Below are positions 43,069-52,473 of a DNA stretch of 64,000 nt, in pieces. Position numbers and translations under genes: made by a program. Below the pieces are notes generated by a model that was given only the letters and a program-made list of their open reading frames with translations, was not told where the DNA came from and made no database searches. Position 1 is the stretch's first letter. Each line of letters opens with the position of its first letter. The stretch is from Streptomyces sp. NRRL B-3428 (GTDB lineage Bacteria; Actinomycetota; Actinomycetes; Streptomycetales; Streptomycetaceae): assembly GCA_000721375.1 (NCBI GenBank), contig JOGW01000006.1, positions 240,187 to 304,186 of the forward strand, read 5' to 3'.

Positions 43069-43384
43069 GCCATCGGGGTCGGGAACCAGCGAGGCCCGGT
43101 CTTCTGTGGATGAATCCTCCGTTGTGGAGAACTCCGTCCCCCTCTCGGGGGGTCTGCGATCACGAGGCGCGGCGTTTCGGCTGCGGCCGATGATCCCGTG
43201 GAGCAGTGAGCGACGTTTCACGTGAAACACGATGCCGAGGCGTCGCGCACGGCAGCGCACGACACTCCGACGTGCGTACGTTTGGCAGCTTGTGTGGCCT
43301 ATGACTCGTCATCAGGACGGATCAGCGCGGCAAAACGTCAACACCGCGCCGATAGACGTCCACACTCAGTACCGCCGACCCCGC
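43069..43384. other. Region between parA and rsmG with a parS site
   Basis: About 315 bases. The parA frame stays open upstream to 43260, so the first part could be coding if a longer parA start is used. It should hold the parAB promoter, with the parS site at 43215. I see no hairpin terminator for rsmG here. Confidence 0.5.
43215..43228. other. parS: parS site (exact) upstream of parA
   Basis: Exact GTTTCACGTGAAAC about 150 bases upstream of the chosen parA start, placed to let ParB affect its own operon. It is the parS nearest to oriC in this window. Confidence 0.95.
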
Positions 43385-44116
43385 TCAGCGGCGCCGCCGT
43401 GACCGCCCCACACGAGCAGCCTTGGCCCGCTTCGCCGCGAAGCGCACACCGCCCGGGCTCTCGCCCACCTCGACCCGTACGACCGTCGACAGCGGATCCA
43501 CCACGCCCTCGCCGACCTGCAGCACCGAGGTCGACTCGGCACCGAGCTTGGCCAGCGCGGCCTTCGCCCCGTTGAGCTCCTCCTCGGCGGTGTCGCCCTT
43601 GAGCGCCAGCATCTCCCCGTAGGGCCGCAGCAGAGGGATTCCCCAGGCGGCGAGACGGTCCAACGGAGCCACCGCGCGCGCCGTGACGACATGGACGGGA
43701 GGCAGCTTGCCCATGACCTCCTCGGCGCGACCGCGCACGACGGTCACATGGTCGAGGCCGAGCAGCTCCACAACCTCGGTGAGGAAGTTCGTACGGCGAA
43801 GGAGCGGCTCAAGCAGCGTGATCTTGAGGTCCTCACGCACCAGCGCCAGGGGGATACCGGGCAGGCCCGCCCCCGATCCCACATCGCAGACGGTGACGCC
43901 CTCAGGCACCACCTCGGAGAGCACAGCGCAGTTCAGCAGATGGCGCTCCCACAGCCGGGGCACCTCACGCGGACCGATCAGACCACGCTTCACGCCGGCG
44001 TCGGCGAGCAGCTCCGCGTACCGGACGGCGTCGTCGAAGCGCTCACCGAAAACCGCGCGGGCCTGCTCGGGCGCCGGGGGAAGCTCCGCCGGGGGGAGCT
44101 CTGACGTCTCCGTCAC
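43385..44116 (-). CDS. rsmG: 16S rRNA (guanine527-N7)-methyltransferase RsmG
   Basis: 243 residues from GTG 44116 with GGAAGGACGG upstream. The SAM-binding loop is VCDVGSGAGLPGIPLAL, with LLEPLLRRTNFLTEVVELL and VVTARAVAPLDRLAAW further on. It methylates G527 of 16S rRNA, the site where loss gives low-level streptomycin resistance. A basic tail (RSRRRR) ends the protein. It lies between jag and parA on the same strand, separated from jag by a strong hairpin. Confidence 0.95.
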   Translation of the reverse strand: MTETSELPPAELPPAPEQARAVFGERFDDAVRYAELLADAGVKRGLIGPREVPRLWERHLLNCAVLSEVVPEGVTVCDVGSGAGLPGIPLALVREDLKITLLEPLLRRTNFLTEVVELLGLDHVTVVRGRAEEVMGKLPPVHVVTARAVAPLDRLAAWGIPLLRPYGEMLALKGDTAEEELNGAKAALAKLGAESTSVLQVGEGVVDPLSTVVRVEVGESPGGVRFAAKRAKAARVGRSRRRR

Positions 44117-44194
44117 GGGAACCGTCCTTCCGTACCGCATTACCGTGCTGACGCGCTGACCGCGCTCAGGGGCTCACTATCAGGCTGACAAAGA

Positions 44195-44224
44195 CCGGCC
44201 CCGTCTGCGAACAGACGGGGCCGG
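44195..44224 (-). terminator. Terminator after jag
   Basis: 13-bp stem CCGGCCCCGTCTG/CAGACGGGGCCGG with a CGAA loop, 36 bases past the jag stop. It separates rpmH-to-jag from rsmG-parA-parB. Confidence 0.9.
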
Positions 44225-44259
44225 GGACAACCGCGGGACCGTGTCGGCCGAGGGACCGA

Positions 44260-44775
44260 TCAGGCAGGCAGTACGACGACGAAGCGCTGCGGCTCCTCGC
44301 CCTCGGACTCGCTGCGCAGACCGGCGCTCTTGACCGCGTCGTGCACGACCTTGCGCTCGAACGGCGTCATCGGCTTCAGCTTCACAGGCTCGCCGGAGCT
44401 CTTCGCCTCGGCCGCGGCCTTGGCGCCGATCTCGGTGAGCTCGGCGCGCTTCTTGGCCCGGTAGCCGGCGATGTCCAGCATCAGGCGGCTGCGGTCACCG
44501 GTCTCACGGTGCACCGCGAGCCGGGTCAGCTCCTGGAGCGCTTCGAGGACCTCGCCGTCACGGCCGACCAGCTTCTGCAGGTCGCGGCCGCTGGAGTCGC
44601 TGATGATCGACACAGCGGCGCGGTCGGCCTCGACGTCCATGTCGATGTCGCCGTCGAGATCGGCGATGTCGAGCAGACCCTCAAGGTAGTCCGCTGCGAT
44701 CTCACCTTCCTGCTCGAGGCGGGAGAGGGTGTCGCCGGCCTCGGCAGGGGCCTCGGTGGTGGTGCCGTCCGTCAC
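44260..44775 (-). CDS. jag: Jag/KhpB-like RNA-binding protein
   Basis: 171 residues from GTG 44775. A KH domain (VSIISDSSGRDLQKLVGRDG) and an R3H domain (MTPFERKVVHDAVKSAGL) are present; the Jag_N domain of Firmicutes is absent, as usual in actinobacteria. It binds RNA, in other bacteria as part of a KhpA/KhpB pair affecting division and wall synthesis. It is 14 bases after yidC. Confidence 0.93.
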   Translation of the reverse strand: MTDGTTTEAPAEAGDTLSRLEQEGEIAADYLEGLLDIADLDGDIDMDVEADRAAVSIISDSSGRDLQKLVGRDGEVLEALQELTRLAVHRETGDRSRLMLDIAGYRAKKRAELTEIGAKAAAEAKSSGEPVKLKPMTPFERKVVHDAVKSAGLRSESEGEEPQRFVVVLPA

Positions 44776-44789
44776 GGAGGAGCTCCTTC

Positions 44790-46085
44790 TTACTTCTTGG
44801 ACGGGTGCTTGGGCCGCTGCGGGCCCTTGCGCTGTCCGGACTTGGCTTTGCTGCGGGCACCGGCGGCGGGCTGCTGCTTGGCAGCGGCCGGCTTGGCAGG
44901 GGTCTTGGGGGTGGCGTCCTGCGGCTCGTCGGACTTCGTCAGCGAGGTCTTGGCGTCCTCGTCATCCGACTTCGACACCTGCTGAGAGGCGCCCGACTGG
45001 CGCTGCGACTTGGACTGCCGCTTGGGCTGCTGGCGCTTGGCCGGACCGGCCGAACCGCTCTCGTCATCACCGTCGAGCACCGCCACGGCGCTTTCGCTCT
45101 TGGCGACCAGACCCTCGGCGTTGGCCGCGAGACCGGCCTTGCCCAGACCATTGATGAACTTGCGCTCGTTGTCATTGCGGTCGCGGCCCTTGGCGACGAT
45201 CGCCTTGATGATGTTCTTCTCACCACGGCGGACCTTCTCGCCACCGTTCTTCACCAGCTTCGCCTGCAGACGCTCAAGGAACGCGGCCTGCGCCTTGGAG
45301 CCCGGGGTGGGGTTCTGGCGGATGACGTACATCTGCTGGCCCATGGTCCACAGGTTGGTGGTCAGCCAGTAGACGAGAACACCGACGGGGAAGTTGATAC
45401 CGAAGACGGCGAACATGACGGGGAAGACGTACATCAGCATCTTCTGCTGCTGCATGAACGGCGTCTTCACGCTCATGTCGACGTTCTTCGTCATCAGCTG
45501 GCGCTGCGTGAAGAACTGCGAGGCCGACATCAGGACGATCATGATCGCGGTGACGACGCGGACATCGGTGAGGGAAGCACCGAGCCCGTCGAGCTTCTCC
45601 GCACTGTCCGTGAACTTCGCGGCCAGCGGAGCACCGAAGATGTGCGCCTGGCGTGCGCTGTCCAGGAGCTGCTCGTTGATCGCGCCGATCGTCTTGCCCG
45701 TCGCGATGCTGTTGAGCACGTGGTAGAGGGCGAAGAAGAACGGGGACTGCGCCAGGATCGGAAGGCACGAGGAGAGCGGGTTGGTACCCGTCTCCTTGTA
45801 CAGCTTCATCATCTCTTCGGACTGGCGCTGCTTGTCGTTCTTGTAGCGCTCCTGGATCTTCTTCATCTCGGGCTGCAGCGTCTGCATGCCACGAGTCGCC
45901 TTGATCTGCTTCACGAAGAGCGGGATCAGGCAGATACGGATCAGGATCACCAGGGACACGATGGACAGACCCCAGGCCCAGCCCGTGTCGGGACCGAAGA
46001 TCTTCCCGTACAGCGAGTGGAACTGGACGATGATCCACGAGACAGGCGTGGTGATAAAACTGAAAAGACTGGCAATCGTGTCCAC
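44790..46085 (-). CDS. yidC: Membrane protein insertase YidC
   Basis: 431 residues from GTG 46085. Helices include [40 protein letters not shown] (with the conserved hydrophilic-groove Arg), [22 protein letters not shown] and [20 protein letters not shown]. It inserts membrane proteins with or without SecYEG. A basic and Ser/Gln-rich tail of about 130 residues follows the last helix. It lies 3 bases after yidD. Confidence 0.95.
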   Translation of the reverse strand: MDTIASLFSFITTPVSWIIVQFHSLYGKIFGPDTGWAWGLSIVSLVILIRICLIPLFVKQIKATRGMQTLQPEMKKIQERYKNDKQRQSEEMMKLYKETGTNPLSSCLPILAQSPFFFALYHVLNSIATGKTIGAINEQLLDSARQAHIFGAPLAAKFTDSAEKLDGLGASLTDVRVVTAIMIVLMSASQFFTQRQLMTKNVDMSVKTPFMQQQKMLMYVFPVMFAVFGINFPVGVLVYWLTTNLWTMGQQMYVIRQNPTPGSKAQAAFLERLQAKLVKNGGEKVRRGEKNIIKAIVAKGRDRNDNERKFINGLGKAGLAANAEGLVAKSESAVAVLDGDDESGSAGPAKRQQPKRQSKSQRQSGASQQVSKSDDEDAKTSLTKSDEPQDATPKTPAKPAAAKQQPAAGARSKAKSGQRKGPQRPKHPSKK

Positions 46086-46088
46086 TAA

Positions 46089-46397
46089 TCAAGCTCCTTG
46101 AGCGTGGGACGGAGTCTCGGTGGGGGCCTTCCCGCCCCGGTTGCGCCAGGCGTTGCGCAGCATTTCGTGCCATCGCGGCCGCTTGCGCGGTGGTACATGG
46201 TCGACACCACCGTGCGACCACGGATTGCAGCGCAGGATGCGCCAGGCGGTGAGCCCTGTTCCCTTGATCGCGCCGTGCCGGTCGATGGCCGTGAAGCCGT
46301 AGTGGGAGCACGACGGGTAGTACTTGCACACCGGCCCGAGAAGTGGGCTGATGGTCCACTGGTACAGCTTGATCAAAGCCAGCAGTGGGTATTTCAT
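46089..46397 (-). CDS. yidD: Membrane protein insertion efficiency factor YidD
   Basis: 102 residues. [22 protein letters not shown] and [17 protein letters not shown] are the diagnostic motifs with three conserved cysteines. It is a small membrane-associated protein that helps YidC. It overlaps rnpA by 4 bases and precedes yidC by 3. Confidence 0.95.
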   Translation of the reverse strand: MKYPLLALIKLYQWTISPLLGPVCKYYPSCSHYGFTAIDRHGAIKGTGLTAWRILRCNPWSHGGVDHVPPRKRPRWHEMLRNAWRNRGGKAPTETPSHAQGA

Positions 46398-46765
46398 CGC
46401 GCGCCCCCTGACAGAAGCCGCTTGAGAGCGGCATCCAGGTCCCGGGCCAGCTGTGCATGGTCGGCGTCGCCCGCACCGGGCAGCGCTCGTACGACTACCA
46501 GGCTACCGGGGGGCAGCTCGCTCAGCCGTTCGCGCACCAGGTGCCTCAGACGACGCTTCACCTTGTTGCGTACGACCGCCACGCCCACGGCTTTGCTCAC
46601 GACGAAACCCGCACGCGTCGGGGGAGTGCTCTCCCCCGGCACGTGCGGGTCCGTTTCACCGCTGCGTAGATGGACGACGAGGAGCGGGCGTCCGGCCCGG
46701 CGTCCTCGACGTACCGCGGTCGCGAAGTCCTCGCGCCGCCTCAGCCGATGCTCGGTAGGCAGCAC
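46394..46765 (-). CDS. rnpA: Ribonuclease P protein component
   Basis: 123 residues from GTG 46765. [20 protein letters not shown] at the start and the RNR motif region [18 protein letters not shown] identify the protein subunit that helps the RNase P RNA cut tRNA 5' leaders. It starts 19 bases after rpmH and overlaps yidD. Confidence 0.95.
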   Translation of the reverse strand: MLPTEHRLRRREDFATAVRRGRRAGRPLLVVHLRSGETDPHVPGESTPPTRAGFVVSKAVGVAVVRNKVKRRLRHLVRERLSELPPGSLVVVRALPGAGDADHAQLARDLDAALKRLLSGGAR

Positions 46766-46784
46766 GACGACATGACCTGCGGGA

Positions 46785-46922
46785 TCAGGCCGACAGGCGG
46801 GCGCGGCCCTTGCCGCGGCGGGATGCCAGGACGGCGCGGCCGGCACGGGTACGCATCCGCAGGCGGAAGCCGTGGGTCTTGGCGCGACGACGGTTGTTCG
46901 GCTGGAAGGTGCGCTTGCTCAC
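46785..46922 (-). CDS. rpmH: 50S ribosomal protein bL34
   Basis: 45 residues, GTG 46922 to a stop at 46785. Sequence [18 protein letters not shown], then [19 protein letters not shown] is the classic bL34. First gene of the minus-strand cluster and divergent from dnaA. Confidence 0.97.
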   Translation of the reverse strand: MSKRTFQPNNRRRAKTHGFRLRMRTRAGRAVLASRRGKGRARLSA

Positions 46923-47332
46923 TCGGGGGCTCCAGAAAGTCAATCGGTGGACGATGTCGTCTGGCTGTCACCGTGCGCCCACGAGTAACTCGCGATCACG
47001 CCCGAGTGCACCGCTAGTGATCACTGTTGGTGATCTACGCCCATCGGAGGCAGGCGGCAGCAGCCATCGACAACTCGACCTGGTTACGGTACGCGGGGCT
47101 ACGCCATCCGGTCAAACCAGCGAAGGTTCGACAAGCGGGGACTGGGCCCGGACCAAGTATGGCCCGGGGAGGACCGACACTGTGCACAGGCTGTGGACAA
47201 CAACTTGAACCGCAGCCGTCGCCCTGACTACCGTGGCTGGACTCGGATTGACCCGACCCTCCACCCCGACCCTCCACGAACCACACCTTCGTGGGACATC
47301 GTGACTCGTGACCTGCTGAGAGAGCGTGCCCT
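46923..47332. promoter_or_regulatory. Divergent rpmH-dnaA promoter region
   Basis: 410 bases without a gene. It should hold the promoters of rpmH (minus strand) and dnaA (plus strand). A DnaA box is at 47192-47200. I could not place a convincing -35/-10 pair; a TCGACA at 47067 is only suggestive. Confidence 0.6.
47192..47200 (-). promoter_or_regulatory. Exact DnaA box upstream of dnaA
   Basis: TGTGGACAA, the reverse complement of the Streptomyces consensus TTGTCCACA, 133 bases before the dnaA start. It fits DnaA autoregulation. Confidence 0.85.
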
Positions 47333-49426
47333 GTGGCTGACGTACCTGCCGATCTTGCCGCAGTCTGGCCGCGAGTGCTGGAACAGCTGCTCGGCGAGGG
47401 GCGCGACGGGCACGGCTCCGGGGTCGACGCCAAGGACGTCCAGTGGATCCGGCGCTGTCAGCCGCTGGCGCTCGTCGCCGACACCGCGCTGCTCGCCGTA
47501 CCGAACGAAATGGCCAAGAACCGGCTCGAAGGCCGGCTCGCCCCGATCGTCAGCGACACCCTGAGCCGCGAGTGCGGCCGCCCGATCCGTATCGCCATCA
47601 CCGTGGACGAGTCGATGGGCGAACTCCCGCTCACGCCCCAGCCCTCCCCGGCGCCACAGGCACCGCAGCGCTTCGAGGAGCCCGAGCTCCCTGGCGCGCT
47701 CCCGGGCATGGGCGGCGGCCGCGGCGGCCAGTCGTACGAGAGCTACGGGCGCCGGGACGACGGACGCAGGGAAGACACACGCAGGGATGACGGGCGCCGC
47801 GACGACGGGCGCCGGGACGAGAACCGTGGCGACGACCAGGGCCCTCGCCACGACGAACAGCAGAACGACCCGCTGCCCACGGTCCGCCCGACCTACCCCG
47901 ACTACCAGCGCCGTGAGCCCGGCGCATGGCCGCGCCCCGGACAGCAGGACGACTACGGCTGGCAGCAGCCCCGCCTCGGCGGCTTCCCCGAGCGCGATTC
48001 GTACGGTTCGCCGGAGCGCGAGACGTACAACAACGAGCGTGAGACCTACGGCGCCAAGGACCGCGACACCTACGGCGCACCCGAGCGCGACAGTCGTGAC
48101 AGCCGCGACAGTTACGGCGCACCGGACCGCGACAGCTACCAGCAGCCCGAACGCGACCCCTACGGCTCACCGCAGCCCCCGCGCGACTACCGCTCCGAGC
48201 GCTCGCAGTACGAGCAGGAGCGCTCTTCGTACGACAGCGACCGCAGCCCGTACGAGAAGCAGGGCCGTCAGGGTTACGAGCCGCAGCGCTCCAACATGCC
48301 GGACAACACGGGCAATCGGGGCGGTTCCGCACCGAGCGGCGCCCCCGGTCCGCTCGCCGCGAAGCCCGCACCGGCCGGCGGCCCCGGCGAGCCCACCGCA
48401 CGACTGAACCCGAAGTACCTCTTCGACACCTTCGTCATCGGCGCGTCCAACCGCTTCGCGCACGCGGCCGCGGTCGCCGTCGCCGAGGCACCCGCCAAGG
48501 CGTACAACCCCCTGTTCATCTATGGGGAGTCGGGCCTCGGCAAGACCCACCTGCTGCACGCCATCGGGCACTACGCGCGCAGCCTCTACCCCGGCACCCG
48601 CGTGCGGTACGTGAGCTCGGAGGAGTTCACCAACGAGTTCATCAACTCGATCCGCGACGGCAAGGGCGACAGCTTCCGCAAGCGCTACCGCGAGATGGAC
48701 ATCCTGCTCGTCGACGACATCCAGTTCCTCGCGGACAAGGAGTCGACGCAGGAGGAGTTCTTCCACACCTTCAACACCCTGCACAACGCGAACAAGCAGA
48801 TCGTCCTCTCCAGCGACCGGCCGCCCAAGCAGCTGGTGACCCTGGAGGACCGGCTGCGCAACCGCTTCGAGTGGGGCCTGATCACGGATGTCCAGCCGCC
48901 CGAGCTGGAGACCCGTATCGCGATCCTGCGCAAGAAAGCGGTGCAGGAGCAGCTCAATGCACCGCCGGAGGTACTGGAGTTCATCGCCTCGCGGATCTCG
49001 CGCAACATCCGTGAGCTCGAAGGGGCGCTGATCCGGGTCACGGCCTTCGCGTCGCTGAACCGGCAGCCGGTCGATCTGGGTCTGACGGAGATCGTCCTCA
49101 AGGACCTGATCCCCGGCGGCGAGGACTCCGCGCCCGAGATCACGGCGACGGCCATCATGGCCGCCACCGCCGACTACTTCGGGCTCACCGTGGACGACCT
49201 GTGCGGCTCCTCGCGCAGCCGCGTCCTGGTGACGGCCCGGCAGATCGCCATGTACCTGTGCCGCGAGCTCACGGACCTCTCGCTGCCGAAGATCGGCGCG
49301 CAGTTCGGCGGCCGCGACCATACGACGGTGATGCACGCGGACCGCAAGATCCGCGCTCTGATGGCCGAGCGGCGCTCCATCTACAACCAGGTCACCGAGC
49401 TGACCAACCGCATCAAGAACGGCTGA
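47333..49426 (+). CDS. dnaA: Chromosomal replication initiator DnaA
   Basis: 697 residues from GTG 47333. Domain I (about 1-85) recruits DnaB; domain II (about 90-355) is an extraordinarily long disordered, charged linker with RRDD/GRRDD and [17 protein letters not shown] repeats, typical of Streptomyces. Domain III has Walker A GESGLGKT (398-405) and Walker B ILLVDD (457-462). Domain IV ends with [18 protein letters not shown] and [13 protein letters not shown], which read the DnaA box. It opens oriC when bound to ATP. Confidence 0.98.
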   Translation: MADVPADLAAVWPRVLEQLLGEGRDGHGSGVDAKDVQWIRRCQPLALVADTALLAVPNEMAKNRLEGRLAPIVSDTLSRECGRPIRIAITVDESMGELPLTPQPSPAPQAPQRFEEPELPGALPGMGGGRGGQSYESYGRRDDGRREDTRRDDGRRDDGRRDENRGDDQGPRHDEQQNDPLPTVRPTYPDYQRREPGAWPRPGQQDDYGWQQPRLGGFPERDSYGSPERETYNNERETYGAKDRDTYGAPERDSRDSRDSYGAPDRDSYQQPERDPYGSPQPPRDYRSERSQYEQERSSYDSDRSPYEKQGRQGYEPQRSNMPDNTGNRGGSAPSGAPGPLAAKPAPAGGPGEPTARLNPKYLFDTFVIGASNRFAHAAAVAVAEAPAKAYNPLFIYGESGLGKTHLLHAIGHYARSLYPGTRVRYVSSEEFTNEFINSIRDGKGDSFRKRYREMDILLVDDIQFLADKESTQEEFFHTFNTLHNANKQIVLSSDRPPKQLVTLEDRLRNRFEWGLITDVQPPELETRIAILRKKAVQEQLNAPPEVLEFIASRISRNIRELEGALIRVTAFASLNRQPVDLGLTEIVLKDLIPGGEDSAPEITATAIMAATADYFGLTVDDLCGSSRSRVLVTARQIAMYLCRELTDLSLPKIGAQFGGRDHTTVMHADRKIRALMAERRSIYNQVTELTNRIKNG

Positions 49427-50299
49427 CAGCCACCCAGTTACGCGGCCTCAGAGGCCGACAGGGCGCTCCGGGAGACAACTCCTGGGGCGCCCTTCGTCGT
49501 TCCGTACGTCCGGGCCGGCTCCCGGGGTGTTCGAATAGCCCCTGTGCAGGACTGTTTCTCCACAGAAAACCCCTCAAGAGCCCGTCCACACCCTGGGGAC
49601 TGCCGAGTTGTCCAGATTATGTCCACAGGCAAGGTGGGTGAGATGGCATCAACCCAGGTCAGCTGCCTGTGGATTGGTGGACAGAGGATCTCCACAGACT
49701 GTGGACGATCTCGTTACCCACAGGCTGTTGATGAAGTTGTCCACCGGCCGCCCACAGGGATCCGGGACTTGTCCCCAGCTTCTCCACACACCTGTCCACT
49801 GTTCGGCAACGCAACGCACCAACTCACCGGGTCGAGTGAAAGGCGTCACACAAAGGTGCCGGGGCGGCCTGTGGGCAACAGCGAAAAAGCTGGGGACGAA
49901 GCTGTGGGGAAGTCGGGGTTGCCTGTGTACCGGTTGTGCAGAACTTTCCGCCGTCCACAGTTCACCAGGGTTATCCACGGGCACCACCCACAGGCGCGGT
50001 GGATAAAATTTGGGCCCTGACCTGCGAAAACGGGGTTATCCACGGTTTCCACAGCCCCTACTACTACGACCAAGTAGAGAGAGGGATGGATTCGATTTGA
50101 AGTGGGGGCTGTGCACAACTCGAGGCTCGTCCGCCTCTGGCCGCTCGTCACGACTTGACCCCGACAGGCACCAGCTGTCAGTGCGGTGCGTCAGACTGGT
50201 CCCCGGCGTTCTCCCCACCTTGGGGACGGGCCAACCACCAAGACAGCGAAGACAGACCAGCAGGGCGAGCAGCCAGGCATCAGCAGGAGGCGGCTTACG
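49427..50299. other. oriC: Origin of replication oriC
   Basis: 873 bases between dnaA and dnaN without a gene. I count about 20 DnaA-box-like 9-mers in both directions. Forward copies include 49556 (TTCTCCACA), 49608, 49619 (ATGTCCACA), 49714 (TTACCCACA), 49737 (TTGTCCACC), 49780, 49951, 49971 and 50036 (both TTATCCACG); reverse copies start at 49668, 49700, 49870, 49903, 49998 and 50110. They form two groups, 49556-49800 and 49870-50118, with a gap near 49801-49869. The most AT-rich stretch is the short GGATAAAATTT at 50001. Streptomyces oriC is known to have two clusters of many weak boxes. Confidence 0.95.
49460..49493 (+). terminator. dnaA terminator at the edge of oriC
   Basis: 15-bp stem with two G-T pairs (AGGGCGCTCCGGGAG with CTCCTGGGGCGCCCT) around an ACAA loop, 33 bases past the dnaA stop. 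Confidence 0.85.
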
Positions 50300-51430
50300 G
50301 TGAAGATCCGGGTAGAGCGCGACGTACTCGCGGAGGCGGTGGCCTGGGCGGCACGCAGCCTCCCTGCCCGTCCGCCGGCTCCGGTCCTGGCGGGCCTTCT
50401 GCTGAAGGCGGAGGAAGGCGCACTGAGCCTCTCCGGCTTCGACTACGAGGTCTCGGCCCGCGTCTCGGTGGACGCGGAGGTCGACGAAGAGGGCACGGTG
50501 CTCGTCTCGGGCCGGCTGCTCGCCGACATCACACGGGCGCTGCCCAACCGGCCGGTGGAGATTTCCACAGACGGTGTACGGGCGACGGTGGTCTGTGGAT
50601 CCTCGCGGTTCACGCTGCACACGCTCCCCGTCGAGGAGTACCCGGCGCTGCCGCAGATGCCGTCGGCGACCGGTGTCGTCCCCGGTGAGGTCTTCGCCGC
50701 CGCAGCCGCCCAGGTGGCCATCGCCGCCGGCCGTGACGACACGCTGCCGGTGCTCACCGGTGTGCGGATCGAGATCGAGGGCGACACCGTCACGCTGGCC
50801 TCCACCGACCGCTACCGCTTCGCGGTCCGCGAGTTCCTGTGGAAGCCCGAGGTACCGGACGCGTCCGCGGTCGCCCTGGTGCCCGCCAAGACTCTCCTGG
50901 ACACCGCCAAGGCGCTCACCAGCGGCGACAGCGTCACCATCGCGCTCTCGGGCTCGGGTGCGGGCGAGGGCCTGATCGGTTTCGAGGGCGCCGGGCGCCG
51001 TACGACCACGCGGCTGCTCGAAGGCGATCTGCCGAAGTACAAGACGCTGTTCCCGACGGAGTTCAACTCGGTCGCGATCATCGAGACCGCCCCGTTCGTC
51101 GAGGCCGTCAAGCGTGTGGCCCTGGTCGCCGAGCGGAACACCCCGGTGCGCCTGAGCTTCGAGCAGGGTGTGCTGATCCTGGAGGCCGGTTCCAGCGACG
51201 ACGCACAGGCTGTGGAGAGGGTCGACGCCCAGCTGGACGGCGACGACATCTCGATCGCGTTCAACCCGACGTTCCTGCTCGACGGCCTCAGCGCCATCGA
51301 CTCGCCGGCCGCGCAGCTCTCCTTCACCACGTCCACCAAGCCCGCGCTGCTCAGCGGCAAGCCGGCCGTGGACGCCGAGGCGGACGACGCGTACAAGTAC
51401 CTGATCATGCCGGTCCGCCTCAGCGGCTGA
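50300..51430 (+). CDS. dnaN: DNA polymerase III beta subunit (sliding clamp)
   Basis: 376 residues from GTG 50300 with AGCAGGAGG upstream. MKIRVERDVLAEAVAWAARSLPARP starts the first of three clamp domains; LPVLTGVRIEIEGDTVTLASTDRYRFAVREF is the second-domain signature, and the end YKYLIMPVRLSG gives the partner-binding C-terminus. It tethers the replicative polymerase. First gene after oriC. Confidence 0.97.
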   Translation: MKIRVERDVLAEAVAWAARSLPARPPAPVLAGLLLKAEEGALSLSGFDYEVSARVSVDAEVDEEGTVLVSGRLLADITRALPNRPVEISTDGVRATVVCGSSRFTLHTLPVEEYPALPQMPSATGVVPGEVFAAAAAQVAIAAGRDDTLPVLTGVRIEIEGDTVTLASTDRYRFAVREFLWKPEVPDASAVALVPAKTLLDTAKALTSGDSVTIALSGSGAGEGLIGFEGAGRRTTTRLLEGDLPKYKTLFPTEFNSVAIIETAPFVEAVKRVALVAERNTPVRLSFEQGVLILEAGSSDDAQAVERVDAQLDGDDISIAFNPTFLLDGLSAIDSPAAQLSFTTSTKPALLSGKPAVDAEADDAYKYLIMPVRLSG

Positions 51431-51466
51431 CGTACCGGGAATGGGCCATAGGGGCCCCGCAGGTGG

Positions 51467-51502
51467 GTACCTACGTCCGGGCTTAAGCTCGGACGTAGGT
51501 AC
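51467..51502. promoter_or_regulatory. 36-bp near-perfect palindrome between dnaN and gnd
   Basis: GTACCTACGTCCG at 51467-51479 and its exact complement at 51490-51502 flank GGCTTAAGCT, itself almost symmetric, so only one pair mismatches. It lies 36 bases past dnaN and 42 before gnd. It could be a terminator or an operator for gnd. Confidence 0.6.
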
Positions 51503-51544
51503 GAAAGCACGAAAGCCCACCACGCGACACATAAGGAACACCTG

Positions 51545-52420
51545 ATGGAGCTCGGTCTCGTCGGTCTCGGCAAGATGGGCGGCAACATGCGCGAGCGCAT
51601 CCGCCGCGCAGGCCACACCGTCATCGGATACGACCGCAACCCGGACCTCGCCGATGTCCACAGCCTGCAGGAGCTTGTGGGCAAGCTGAAGGGCCCGCGC
51701 GTGGTCTGGGTGATGGTGCCCGCCGGCGCCCCGACCCAGGACACCGTCGACCAGCTCGCCACCATGCTGGAGCCGGGCGACATCGTCGTGGACGGCGGCA
51801 ACTCCCGCTGGACCGACGACGAGAAGCACGCCGAGCAGCTCGCGGCCAAGGGCATCGGCTTCGTCGACTGCGGTGTCTCCGGTGGTGTCTGGGGCCTGGA
51901 GAACGGCTACGCCCTGATGTACGGCGGCTCCGCCGAGGACGTCGCCAAGGTGCAGCCCGTCTTCGACGCCCTCAAGCCCGAGGGCGAGTTCGGCGCCGTG
52001 CACGCGGGCAGGGTCGGTGCGGGCCACTTCGCGAAGATGGTTCACAACGGCATCGAGTACGCGATGATGCAGGCCTACGCCGAGGGCTGGGAGCTCCTTG
52101 AGGCGGTGGACTCCGTGGACAACGTCCGCGAGGTGTTCCGCAGCTGGCAGGAGGGCACGGTCATCCGCTCGTGGCTGCTCGACCTCGCGGTCAACGCGCT
52201 CGACGAGGACCAGCACCTTGAGCAGCTCAAGGGTTACGCACAGGACTCGGGCGAAGGCCGGTGGACCGTGGAGGCCGCGATCGACAACGCGGTTCCGCTG
52301 CCCGCGATCACCGCGTCCCTCTTCGCCCGCTTCGCCTCCCGGCAGGACGATTCGCCGCAGATGAAGATGATCGCGGCGCTGCGCAACCAGTTCGGCGGCC
52401 ACGCGGTCGAGAAGAAGTAA
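51545..52420 (+). CDS. gnd: 6-phosphogluconate dehydrogenase, decarboxylating (short GndA type)
   Basis: 291 residues, the short form. [19 protein letters not shown] is the cofactor loop, [16 protein letters not shown] the substrate region, and [22 protein letters not shown] the catalytic Lys motif. It converts 6-phosphogluconate to ribulose-5-phosphate with CO2 release. The presence in a replication cluster is conserved in Streptomyces and has no clear mechanistic explanation. Confidence 0.94.
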   Translation: MELGLVGLGKMGGNMRERIRRAGHTVIGYDRNPDLADVHSLQELVGKLKGPRVVWVMVPAGAPTQDTVDQLATMLEPGDIVVDGGNSRWTDDEKHAEQLAAKGIGFVDCGVSGGVWGLENGYALMYGGSAEDVAKVQPVFDALKPEGEFGAVHAGRVGAGHFAKMVHNGIEYAMMQAYAEGWELLEAVDSVDNVREVFRSWQEGTVIRSWLLDLAVNALDEDQHLEQLKGYAQDSGEGRWTVEAAIDNAVPLPAITASLFARFASRQDDSPQMKMIAALRNQFGGHAVEKK

Positions 52421-52473
52421 TCCACAGCTGTGCACGAGTAGTGCACAGCAGCCGGGGGAGGTCGGCGCCCACC

